NCBI GenBank assembly: GCA_024195585.1
Contig: SWBL01000630.1
Span: forward strand, 1-14,693
Reading direction: 5' to 3'
Source: Aureobasidium sp. EXF-3400
Lineage: Eukaryota; Ascomycota; Dothideomycetes; Dothideales; Saccotheciaceae
DNA length: 14,693 nucleotides
Shown: piece by piece, positions 1 to 9,232 of the stretch
How the letters are laid out: each line of letters starts with the position of its first letter
Position numbering within the stretch: the first letter of the stretch is position 1
Notes under the pieces: model-generated
What the model saw: the letters and a program-made list of their open reading frames with translations, nothing else
Databases searched by the model: none
Told to the model about the DNA's origin: nothing
Position numbers and translations under genes: made by a program

Positions 1-1
1 A

Positions 2-91
2 GGTGATGTGGTGTAGTGGTAGCATGTGTCGTTGTGGAGGTTAAAGTCCAGCAACGCCGACCCGACGGCGGTTCGATTCCGCCCATTGCCA
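2..91 (+). tRNA. tRNA-His (anticodon GTG) with a short intron
   Basis: The cloverleaf can be traced by eye. The acceptor arm is 2-8 with 84-90 (two G-T pairs) and the discriminator is A91. The D arm is 11-14 with 22-25 around AGTGGTA. The anticodon arm starts at 27-31 and its loop TTGTGG holds GTG at 34-36. The T arm is 67-71 with 79-83 around TTCGATT. The A box (near 9-26) and B box (GGTTCGATTCC, 70-80) are both recognisable. The 5' side of the anticodon arm, TCGTTGTGG, matches the usual His tRNA pattern. The loop is interrupted after position 37, where tRNA introns sit, by about 19 nt (38-56). The 3' strand of the stem resumes near 58-61; the outermost pair (27 with 62) appears mismatched, so the intron boundaries could be off by a base or two. 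The extra 5' G of mature tRNA-His is not encoded (A at 1), as is normal in eukaryotes, where it is added after transcription. Confidence 0.8.
38..56 (+). other. tRNA intron in tRNA-His
   Basis: About 19 nt lie between the base 3' of the anticodon (37) and the resumed anticodon arm (57-61). Removing them restores a near-normal cloverleaf of about 71 nt. The exact ends are inferred from base pairing only. Confidence 0.55.
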
Positions 92-100
92 GGATCTCTC

Positions 101-112
101 TTTTTGCTTTTT
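101..112 (+). terminator. RNA polymerase III terminator of tRNA-His
   Basis: Two runs of five T (101-105 and 108-112) start ten bases after the tRNA 3' end, the usual Pol III stop signal. Between here and the end of the transporter gene at 301 is about 190 bp of A/T-rich DNA with no further gene that I can see. Confidence 0.7.
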
Positions 113-300
113 GTCTGACAACACACGAACTGGGAGATATGCCTTGCTCTTTCTTGGAAAGCTAATGGTATCTGGCTTGACCATCTAAAAGAGAAATCTC
201 TGGCGTGCGAAAAATATGTAAGAGTCATCGAATAGTATGAATGAAAAAGTAACATCTATTCATTTTTTCGTCAAGTGTACCGAGATACGAGTGGCTGCTT

Positions 301-1991
301 CTATCTAACACCTATACTCTGTTTCGGACCAAAGCGGTCTTCTGTATTCCATGTCTCTTCCGCTTTGGTACCTGGAGGCAGCCACGAGCCAGGCGAAGCA
401 TTACTCGATGCTCTGGCGCGCACACTGTGTTCGGCGCCATTCGGTAAGCCGTATCCTCCATGGGAAGGCGGTGCGTAGTTGGCGGATGCTTGCGAGTAAG
501 GGTTCGCATCTGACTTCTTGTGATCTCCACTGACCAGAGGGAGGAGTGTGTCGTTTCCTTCTTGCAGGGCGCGAGCACGTTTATCTGCTTTTGCGGCATC
601 GCTGGTGCGGTCGTAGAGGTAGAGACCTAGAATTGTGAGGCCGATACCGAAGCCTTGGATCTTGGTCATTGAATTGCCGAACCAGATGATTGCGAAAACA
701 ATGACGAAGACGCGCTTGAACAAGCTGGCCACGCTGTAAGTGACTGGAGAGACGAGACCTAGCAGGACGAAGGCTACAAGGTTCTGGCCAAAGTGGAAGG
801 AGCCATTGAAAATGAATTCGAGACCGAGACGGGCGTGATCGAGTGAGCCAGGGCGTTCGGACAATTCGATGGAGGCGTCGGCTAAGAAGTCGCCGATCAT
901 GGAGAAGCCTTCTGACCACAGCCAAATGGGCAGAGTAAGGATGAAGGCAAGACCTGAAGAATAGCACAACAGGTTGAGCTTGTCAGGCTTCTTGTTGCGT
1001 GTGCTGAAACCATCCGCTTCGGCTTTGGCAGCCTCGTTGAACAGCTTCTTGGACACTATGTTCTGGGTGACAAATAATAGTGCGCTGCCGAATGCATATA
1101 CGAGACCCAGCAAGTTTGCCTTGAAGCTAGCGGAGCAGGCCATGACAACACCCAAGGTGAGGGGTACGAGCGACATGTAGGTGGCATACGAGTATCGGAC
1201 GCCGAAGACAAAGCGGTATGCGAGGACTGTAAGTAAGGGCGACAAGCCCTTGATAGTGTGGACGAGCGAGACTGGGATGCGACTCATGGCGTCGGAACTG
1301 AGGATGTGACCGCCAATTTGGAAAGCGGTAAGGGGAAGGGTGGTCATGATGAGTTCGCGCGAAGGCTTGCGAATACCGTTGCGCAGTACTGGCATTGAGT
1401 TCCGGAGCGGCGGGTGAATGCGAGCAGCCCAGGACAGCAATAGACACCACGAGCATACAAACATGAATTGGATCAGAGTCAAGGTCACAGGCTTGGGCAA
1501 GGCTGTGAGGATGGCCTTGGACGAAGTATTGGACATGATCGAGGTCGTGTACCAGATGGCACAGAGGAGCTTGGGCCGAAGAGTAAGCACGGAAAAGCGA
1601 TTGTATTTGAGCTGCAACGTACAATGAGCCGTCCCGAGACTGGGGCCTTGAGAGCATCGGCTATCTCATGAGCGTTCTGGCTGACGCTGCCTCTCCTCCC
1701 TCGCACCGTCCGGATCGCCTCGCTCAAGCTCTTTTGTCTTCCATGTCGACCTGCAGCTCCGCCGGCATTGGGTGTCCAACCATTGACATTGTGCGAACCT
1801 CTACGCGCCTGCCAACGCTCATGGCTGTGCAAGTGGTTTGGCAGTCCGAGAGGCTGTGGCATGGGCGACGCTGGATTTGGGTCGTAGGCTTCCTGTGTCG
1901 TCTGCAGCATGTCCTCTGACAGGTCCGGGAACTTGAAGGTTGCTGGCGACGGCGAGGTTGAGCTTCGCCGGTCGAACTGCGACGTCGACAT
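301..1991 (-). CDS. SLY41: SLY41-like transporter of the triose-phosphate translocator family
   Basis: Two exons, 1991-1623 and 1569-301, give 545 residues. The 53-nt intron (1622-1570) starts GTACGT, has a TGCTTACTC branch-like site and ends CCCAAG; the phase-0 join reads GRLI|LLCAIWY. The N-terminal ~120 residues are hydrophilic and hold the basic stretch HGRQKSLSEAIRTVRGRRGS. About ten hydrophobic helices follow, with family-like segments TSSKAILTALPKPVTLTLIQ, IPVSLVHTIKGLSPL and LVSPVTYSVASLFKRVFVIV. The last ~100 residues are a hydrophilic, probably cytosolic tail. In yeast, Sly41 is an ER/Golgi membrane protein that suppresses loss of the Rab Ypt1 when overexpressed; the fungal group belongs with the TPT/nucleotide-sugar drug/metabolite transporters. 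The cargo here cannot be read from sequence. The start at 1991 (MSTSQFDRRSS) has a purine at -3. The frame stays open upstream to 2069, but that stretch looks like leader. It is transcribed away from the hydrolase gene. Confidence 0.9.
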
Positions 1992-2271
1992 GGCTGTACA
2001 AGCTTCGAAGGTGCGGTTTTGTTGGTTCGGAAGGTGTCGACTACAATCAATCCATCGAGAGCAATTCAATCAGGTGCACATTCAACCCTTCGACATGAGT
2101 TTCATTGTTGCCAGCTTGCCATGAACAAGCTGGCGAGATGGTGTTTGATCTCCATCGCCGTCATGCGGCAATCTCCGCCTCCGCTGTCGTCTGAAGCTTC
2201 CCCCTTCTCTCCCGACTGTTCGACCGTTCAAATAAAACACGTCCTCTGAGCCAACGGGTCATGTAACAGAT
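1992..2271. promoter_or_regulatory. Shared divergent promoter region
   Basis: About 280 bp separate the start codons of the SLY41-like gene (leftward) and the hydrolase gene (rightward), so both promoters and 5' leaders must lie here. It holds pyrimidine-rich patches (near 2190-2225). I see no convincing TATA box or named factor site. Co-regulation of the two genes is possible but unproven. Confidence 0.55.
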
Positions 2272-5093
2272 ATGAAGCTTGCGACCCTATTTCTAAACGC
2301 TCTTCGGGGTCTCCAAGAACCTATCACTTCACCTGTGCAATCGAGTACATGCCCTCTCGAGTTCTCCACGTCGTGGGAGGTTATAGGTCCCTTCCAGGTG
2401 GGCACGCGAGGCATGGTGCATCCATTACCACTGGATGCATCAGAAACTGATACTGCAACTTAGAAGCAACATGGGGCGCCGACCCACTTGAATATCATGG
2501 TGGCTTCCGCTCCTTGAAGTATAATAAAGATGCGAAATACCCAAGCTCCCTGGCTCCTAACGCAACGGTATTCTGGTCTATCATTACAGCTCAACACTCA
2601 ACTTGCGATGCCTTATCCGCTCAGGTTGGCCTGTCTGTAGCATTTCCTGACATCGATCTGGCCTTTCTCCAGCGTATCTACGGTTGGGCGGCTCTTCAAT
2701 ACCAAGGCTGGGCTCGAGGCCATCTCCATGTCAATGGCAAAAAGCCTCGTACCTTGACTCTCGCAACAGATAATCTGCTCGAGTTCTATCTCGATGGTGT
2801 GCATCACTTTGGCGGAGATTATTATGCCTTTCGGAGAGCCCCAATTGTGTTGCAACTTGAGCCAGGAGATCACGTCATCGACTTGCGGTTCGTTCGCGAT
2901 GTGCGAGCCATGGGTGGCATAGGCTCTCCAACGATCGATATACAACTCGAAGCACGACCTTCGACTCAGGACCTTCACATCGCTGCAGACGATGCCCTCA
3001 TGCCTGACATGGTTAACGGACGTTTGGCGAGCATGCTGGGCGCTATCCAAGTTCGTAACGATCATGTGCATGACGCTGAAGTGTTCGCGGTCTCCGCAAA
3101 CGACAGTTCCTACTTTGTGTGGCTACTGCAACCTGATGACTTCCGAGTCGTCGCTGGACAGACCAGGTCTGTTGGTGTGGCTATCTCATGCAAGACGGAC
3201 TGTAGTCCGTACCTTGGTATTGACATAGAGTATGGCATCGTTGGTCAGGGCCATTCTCAGGCCTCTGCATTGCATCTTGATCATCAATTTGCGCAGCAAG
3301 AGTTGTATGAACCACTGAAGGTGACTTTTCTTCATCCAGCCGGTATGGTGTCTTATGCGATCTTGAAGCCTCCACCATCAAACATGTCCTGTCCTCTAGA
3401 TTCAGAGGGGTCGCTGCCAGTATTCTTGCAGTTACATGGCGCAGGTGTAGAAGCTGACAATGATATCGTGAGGCACGCGCTAGACCCGCTAAACCTCTGT
3501 GCTTGGTCTGTGTTTCCAACAGGATCAACTCCATGGAGTGGTGACGATTGGCATGTCTGGGGCTTTGCTGATGTAGAGGCTGCCATCGAAGCAATACCTG
3601 CATGGATAGAGAGCATTGGGTGGGACGGTCCCGGTGTAAACACAAAGCGTTGGCTTGTTGCTGGTCATTCCAATGGTGGTGAGTCACTACTTCGAGGCGT
3701 GTCTGCATATGCTAAACAAGCTGGTCTAGGGCAAGGAACCTGGTATGCTTTGACGCATCGCCCCGACAACATCTTTGCAGCCGCCCCCATATCTGGTTAC
3801 TCATCCATTCAGAGTGAGTCGATCAGCCTTTCTGGTGATCTCAGGCTGACATTTCAGACTACGTACCTTACGACCTGTGGCAGCCGATGCCCCCTTCTGT
3901 TCGTGCCCTCTTGGATGGGTCGTTGAGCAGTTATCGCCATGAGCTGTTGGTCGAAAATGTGAAGGGTATCAGCATCTTACAACAACATGGGAGCATCGAC
4001 GACAATGTTCCAGCTTTCCATTCGCGGTCGATGAATCAATTGATCAAGATGCAGGGTGCAAACGCAACGTATGTTGAGCTCCAAGGGAAAAATCACTGGT
4101 TCGACGGAATCATGACAACACAGCCCCTGAGTGAGTTCTTTGAGCAAGAACTCAACAACTTCGCACATCCCCTTCGTGCTCCTGAGGCTTTCACCTTGAC
4201 GGTTGCCAATCCGGCAGACTCGGGTCCAAAGTTCGGAGTAGAGATCCTTTATCTGCGTCGTCCAGGTCAGACAGGAAAGGTCCATGTCTCTTTCTCCTCG
4301 TCAGATTGTATTCTTCGAAGCTCCAATGTTCTGAGCTTGCGCTTGCCTGAGATTTATCCACGAACACATGGCATTGCCATCGATGGTCAAAGGATAGACC
4401 TTCCTCTCCAGGCCAGAGGCAACGACTTATGGCGCTCTCCGGATGGTACCTGGAAGGTATGTGTGCGGTGGACGAGATGTTTGTCTCAACGAAGCTGACC
4501 AGCACAAGGTCCTTTCAGAGCATCAATCACCGGCTCTACGAGACAGAAACCAGCTGGGCGGCATGGATGCTATATTCCGTACCCAGAACACTCTGCAAAT
4601 CATCAGCCACTCTCAGGAAACCCGCCATCATGCTATCCAAATATCCCGTAATTTCTGCCAATACCTCGGTGCCGACACGGAGGTTCTGGAACCTGGAACA
4701 AAGCCACTGAAGCAGTATAGCAACTTTGTTCGTGTTGTTGTCTCGAGCAATCCGCCTGCTGGTCATCTCAAGGATTTTGCTCTTCAAGTGGACTCTTCCA
4801 ACGGCATAAGCATTCGCACCTCGGACGGGCAGATGAGATATCCCAGCTCGGCAGGTATGGGTGCCATATTCCTAAGACCACTGACGGAGGGAGCGGTGGA
4901 GCTGGTAGTATGGGGCCGTGATGCAGACGGTCTGGACGTAGCATCCCGCCTTGTACCCATGCTTCCAGGAGTCGGGCAGCCAGATTTTGTCGTGGCGGAT
5001 ATACGGATGCTGTTGGAAGGTGCGGGCGGTGTCCTGGCGATGGGTTCCTTTGATCATCTTTGGAACGTAACAGAGAACTCATACTTTACTTGA
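2272..5093 (+). CDS. Large fungal alpha/beta hydrolase with S9-like catalytic triad
   Basis: Four exons, 2272-2410, 2464-3813, 3858-4456 and 4509-5093, give 890 residues in one frame. The introns are 2411-2463 (GC-AG), 3814-3857 (GTGAGT, CTGAC, TTTCAG) and 4457-4508 (GTATGT, GCTGAC, CAAG). Residues ~80-180 look like a beta-sandwich (LLEFYLDGVHHFGGDYYAFRR, then a GDHVIDLRFVRD segment). The catalytic part has an oxyanion-type HGAG at 371-374, nucleophile motif GHSNGG with Ser449, HGSIDDNVP with likely acid Asp544, and NHWFDG with His576; this order and the DDNV motif recall dipeptidyl/prolyl oligopeptidases (S9). About 300 residues follow, of unknown fold, including GAGGVLAMGSFDHLW near the end. 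Several N-glycosylation sequons (NAT, NDS, NMS, NVT) and a weak hydrophobic start (MKLATLFLNA) hint at secretion, but no clear signal peptide is seen, so an undetected 5' exon is possible. Peptidase or esterase activity is inference. Confidence 0.82.
2411..2463 (+). other. GC-AG intron in the hydrolase gene
   Basis: Exon 1 (frame through GPFQVGTR) and exon 2 (frame through WGADPLEYHGGF) are in different frames, and exon 1 runs into TAG at 2461-2463. No GT donor in the right place gives the needed phase. Splicing after CGAG at 2410 at a GC (GCATGG) to the TTAG ending at 2463 removes 53 nt and yields GTREATWGAD, which reads as continuous protein. A CTGAT branch-like site lies near 2447. Confidence 0.65.
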
Positions 5094-5588
5094 GATAGTA
5101 GAGTCTCAAAACAAGGATACTAGCTACCCGCTGCCGGCTCTAGTACCGATATCTCCATGGCCTTGGCTTCGCTGTCTACCTCCGTCACTTCAGTCGTGCT
5201 GTAGGAAACTGAAGGCTGTAGATTCCCAGCGGGTGGACCGTGCGCACGGACTCCTTGTGGTCACTCTCAAGGAAGGCAACTTCGACCTCACCCACCCACT
5301 TCCAACCCACGATCCTTTCCTACCTCTTTTCGACTGCGAACTTTGCGCACTCTTTTGTTCCACCCTTCGTCGCTCCTTCATCCTAGTTGTCATTGGACGA
5401 TTCTGTAATTGCACAGGCTAGCCGACATCTTTCTTGTCTGCGCCCAGTTCTTGGTCTGCTCCTACCACAGCATCTTCCTCTTCAAGTAAGCCTCGAATCC
5501 TCCCATCTTCCAACGATCTCTGGATCATACACTTCCTCTCCCACTACCTTCCATCCTCTTCCGTCTTCCAACACTCGCTGGAACCATC
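5094..5588 (+). promoter_or_regulatory. Intergenic region and leader of the PUF gene
   Basis: This 495-bp stretch follows the hydrolase stop and precedes the PUF start. The right half (about 5280-5588) is strongly C/T-rich on the plus strand, a common property of fungal promoters and 5' leaders. No gene, tRNA or clear TATA box is visible. Short open frames here have no coding character. Confidence 0.5.
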
Positions 5589-8304
5589 ATGGCTTCTTTG
5601 AGTCTGGACGGATCACCTACTCCTCGCAAGAAGACGCCTCTCAACTTCTTCCTCCACACCGAAGACCAACTTGAAGACGAGAATGCTCACATGTCTGGTG
5701 GTGCTGTAGGTTCTGACACTGTAATCATGTTCCATTCCTTCGACTTAACCTTCGCTCCGCAGCAACCTAAGCGTGACACCAACACACCTACCTCCAACGC
5801 TGTGCCTCTCACCACCTCTCGCTTCAGCAACCAGCTGCCTCCACCCCCTCCTAGCACTCGCAACTCTTCCTACAAGGCAAGTCTTCCCCAACAAGTTGAC
5901 CACATGATGGTTACGACACCATACTGACTTGTGTCTCCATCAGCAGGGTCCAGTCGCTATGCCCGCCATGTCTATGCCTACCAACGGCCTCGGCCTTGGT
6001 GTCTCGCAGGCCCTTCCTGCCCGCAACTCGCACCTCGATGAACTCTTGGCCAAGCTGTCTGAGCAGCAAGTCCTCCTCAGCAAGCAGAGCACCGCCCTGC
6101 ACGCTCAGCGTGGTGGCGAGACATCTCCAGACTCTTCTGGCTCTGGTGCCCTTACCAACCCTTACGCCACCACTCCTCGCACTGACTCTCAGTTCAACGA
6201 CATCTCTCAAGCCGACCTGACTGAGATGTTGCGTCTCAAGAAGGAGCTTGAGACTGCTCAGACCCAGATTGCTCGCATGGACCAGGAGCTGTCTCAGTCT
6301 CGTATCACCAAGCACACCCTCGAGCAGGCCATGGGCTCTCAGTTCGACTCGGACTTTGACCACATCCGCGACCTTCGCCCTCAGGGTGTCACTGCTCGCG
6401 TCGACAACTGGGTCCAGTCGACCGAGCCAGGTGTTCCTCCTGTCAACTCCAACCCCATTCCCAACGCCACTCATTTGGCTCCACCTCCTGCTCGCGGCAT
6501 CTGGGGCTCGGGACCTTCTTTCGGCCCTGGCGGCCCTGGTGGTCCCGGTGGTCCTGGTATCATCGGTCAAGCACCCAACAACACCAACAACTGGCCTTCT
6601 ACTGACCCTCGTGTCATGGCTGGTGCTCGTCTGGAGGCTGACAATGCCAACATGTTCCCCATCGGCCCCAACACTCGTGGCTGCCCTCCTGCTCTGCGCA
6701 TCGACACGACTGCCATGGGACCTTATCTGAGTGAGCCTTCTCCCGCTGAGTTGTCCATGCGCAGCGGCCACAGCCGTCCAGCTTCGGCTTTCGGCAACCA
6801 CCTTCACCCTTGGGGCCAGTTCAGTCCTAACATCAACGCGTCTGATCACTCCGGTCTCACTCCACCCTTGACACCACTCTCTTTCCAGTCGATGCAAAAC
6901 ATGCACAACTTGGCCGGAATGCCTCACCCTATGTCTGACCAAGCCTTGATGAACAACATGTCCTTCGGTTCCAGATCCAACGGCACCAGATTGTCTCCCA
7001 CTGCCGCCGAATTCCAGGCTGGTGGTTACGCCAACGCTGGATGGAACGTCAGCCAGCAGGTAAGTCTTTCTATCAGGCGCACATCCACGCCGTCTGTCTG
7101 TGCACGCACTAATATTGTCCAGTCCTTGTCTGAGCCCGGCAGCTACCTCACCAACGCCGAGCCCATGAACTACCGCCGTCTTCTGGACCGCAACATGAGC
7201 TGCAACTGGAAGTACATTGTCGACAAGATCGTTCACAGCAACGACCAGCAGGCCTCCATCTTCTTGCAGCAGAAGCTCAAGGTCGGCACTCAGGAGCAGA
7301 AGTATGAGATCGTCCAGGCCATCATCGACCAGGCCTATCCTCTCATGATCAACCGCTTCGGCAATTTCCTGGTCCAGCGCTGCTTTGAGCACGGCACTCC
7401 TGAGCAGATCATCGCCATTGCCCGTGCTATTCGCGGCAACACCCTCAACCTGAGCATGGATCCCTTTGGATGCCACGTTGTTCAGAAGGCCTTCGACAGT
7501 GTTCCTGAAGAGTACAAAGCCATCATGGTCCACGAGCTCCTGCGTCGCATCCCTGAGACGGTTATCCACCGCTATGCTTGCCACGTCTGGCAGAAGCTGT
7601 TCGAGCTCCGCTGGAGTGACACTCCTCCTCAGATCATGAAGTACGTCAACGAGGCCCTGCGCGGCATGTGGCACGAGGTTGCCCTCGGCGAGACTGGCAG
7701 TCTTGTTGTTCAGAACATCTTCGAGAACTGCCTTGAGGATGACAAGCGTCCCTGCATCAACGAGGTCCTTGCCAGCATTGACGTTATCGCCCATGGTCAG
7801 TTCGGCAACTGGTGCATCCAGCACATCTGCGAGCACGGCGCCATCCCTGACCGCAACCACGCCATCGACCACGTCCTCCGCTTCGCTACCGAGTACAGCA
7901 TGGACCAATTTGCCAGCAAGGTTGTCGAAAAATGCCTCAAGATCGGTGGCACTGAGTTCCTCGACCGTTACCTTGACCGTGTCTGCGAGGCTCGCGCTGA
8001 CCGCCCTCGCATGCCTCTCATCGATGTCGCCGGCGACCAGTTCGGAAACTACTTGATCCAGTACATCCTCAGCCACGCCGATGCTCAGCGTCGCGAGGTC
8101 GTCGCCACCCACATTCGCAAGCACATGGTCTCCCTTCGTGGCTCCAAGTACGGCTCCCGTGTGGCCATGCTCTGCTGCAACCCTGCTGTCGCCACTCGCC
8201 CCGGCCCTCCTACTGGCATCCCCGTGGGCCGTAACGCTGGCGGCTTCGGTGAGCGCCCTTACAACGGTGCTCGCGGCTTCCCTTACGGTGGACCCTACCG
8301 CTGA
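5589..8304 (+). CDS. Pumilio/PUF RNA-binding protein
   Basis: Exons 5589-5705, 5763-5876, 5944-7059 and 7123-8304 give 842 residues. The N-terminal half is low-complexity: a PPPPPP run, a predicted coiled coil at ~171-208 (MLRLKKELETAQTQIARMDQ), a GPGGPGGPGGPG tract near 272-283, and many Ser/Pro/Asn residues. The C-terminal half is a Pumilio homology domain with eight repeats. The base-reading residues are visible at S494..Q498, N530..Q534, C566..Q570, C602..Q606, S642..Q646, N678..Q682, S714..E718 and N758..Q762, mostly 36 residues apart. A Gly/Arg tail ends the protein. PUF proteins bind 3' UTR motifs in the cytoplasm and repress or stabilise mRNAs. There is no RRM, so it is not of the Jsn1/Puf2 type. 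The NMSCNWKYIVDKIV lead-in recalls the fungal group annotated as pumilio protein C6G9.14, but I cannot verify orthology. Start 5589 has A at -3. Codon third positions are C-rich, suggesting good expression. Confidence 0.92.
5706..5762 (+). other. Putative 57-nt, stop-free intron 1 of the PUF gene
   Basis: GTAGGT donor, CTTAAC branch-like site and CCGCAG acceptor, phase 0, joining SGGA to QPKRD. The length is 19 codons and the reading frame is open through it, so splicing cannot be proved from frame alone. The internal translation (FHSFDLTF) is unlike the surrounding polar sequence, which favours an intron. Confidence 0.65.
5877..5943 (+). other. GC-AG intron 2 of the PUF gene, tandem acceptor
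   Basis: The exon ends TACAAG and the intron begins GCAAGT, the ideal GC-donor context. A CTGAC branch site lies at 5932-5936. The acceptor region reads ATCAGCAG, so CAG at 5941-5943 or 5944-5946 can be used; both keep frame, giving YK|QGPV or YK|GPV. The unspliced frame stops at 5925-5927, so an intron is required. The only nearby GT (5881) gives the wrong phase. Confidence 0.8.
7060..7122 (+). other. 63-nt, stop-free intron 3 of the PUF gene
   Basis: GTAAGT donor, CACTAAT branch site and GTCCAG acceptor, phase 0, joining SQQ to SLSEPGSYL. It is 21 codons long with no in-frame stop, so retention would insert 21 residues just before the PUF repeats. Confidence 0.8.
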
Positions 8305-9232
8305 AGGTCAGACGACAAGATGTGCCAGCGCTCGCCAATTTGTGGGTTTTCCGACCATCTTTGGGCCTGGTGTACAACAAATATCTTCACAACATACTCG
8401 ATGTCTCACTACCTAAGCTCTCGTGTGCAAATCTTGTGGTTGCACGAGCATTGCTGGCATGACGGACGAGCTGGCTGCATACATAACCAATATTACTGCA
8501 CGTGTGACGATGGATGTGGGCGACGCATCATTGTCTAGCTCCAGCATATTAGTATCTTTTCATCTAGTCTCTCGTTCTCACAGGCATTTGTCATGTCGAA
8601 GTTCTTCACCGTCTATCAAAGAAAAAGGAGGAAAGCTCGTTTTTGGCGCAAGCCTCTTGGATGGATCGAAATCGCATTTTATCTTTCGGCAAACATCAAT
8701 ATGTCAACAGATGGAATAAAGGGGTAGCAAATCAAAGATGAAAAAGACAGGGGGAGATTTTTCGATTTGAAGACACTCGTTTTTATTTTCTTTTTTTCTT
8801 CTATGTTTCTTTATGCAAGCTGGGGATGTAATGGGCGGGGGGAGATTGAGCATTGATGGTTTTCAGAGCAAAGAAGGCGTAATGTGATGAAGGGCACAGC
8901 TCGAACTGAGATAGCATGAATATACAAAACAAGAGAGTTGATTGATACGATGATTTGTTGGTGGTCGAGTATGGTGAGATGACGAGGTGATGGCAGTCGG
9001 GAGCATAAACGATGATTGTTATGGTCGGCGTGCGTGTGATGTCAGTGTGGCTGGGACGATTGAATTCAGGGAGCGGCAGGCGTTCTGGGTGACAACAGAT
9101 GCATGTTTAAGCGTGGCAGCCAATCAAGAATCAAGGAAGCTGCAGATGATGGCCTCGCTCACTCCTGTAGTCCAACCTGGCGACCGACGACTTCCCTACA
9201 ATCCAGTGCACTCGCCTTCGGCTCCCGTAATC
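8305..9232 (+). promoter_or_regulatory. PUF 3' UTR and SEY1 promoter region
   Basis: About 930 bp between the PUF stop and the chosen SEY1 start. An AATAAA at 8715-8720 is a candidate poly(A) signal for the PUF mRNA, giving a 3' UTR of a little over 400 nt. A T-rich tract follows at about 8779-8815. The frame used by SEY1 is open from 8987, but the stretch 8987-9145 translates to sequence without family resemblance and is probably promoter and leader. No RNA gene is visible. Confidence 0.5.
8715..8720 (+). promoter_or_regulatory. Candidate poly(A) signal of the PUF gene
   Basis: Exact AATAAA in A-rich DNA 411 nt past the PUF stop codon. Fungal poly(A) signals are loose, so this is suggestive only. 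Confidence 0.4.

Noticed and set aside
6526..6562. Gly-Pro repeat tract as a collagen-like or mobile repeat
   Set aside because: It is a short in-frame low-complexity tract within the disordered half of the PUF protein, with no wider repeat structure.
5911..8124. A 737-codon open frame antisense to the PUF gene
   Set aside because: It mirrors the PUF coding exon. C-rich third positions on the sense strand keep stop codons out of the antisense frame, and the translation is repetitive Val/Asp/Leu-rich with no recognisable motif. It also runs straight through the proposed PUF intron.
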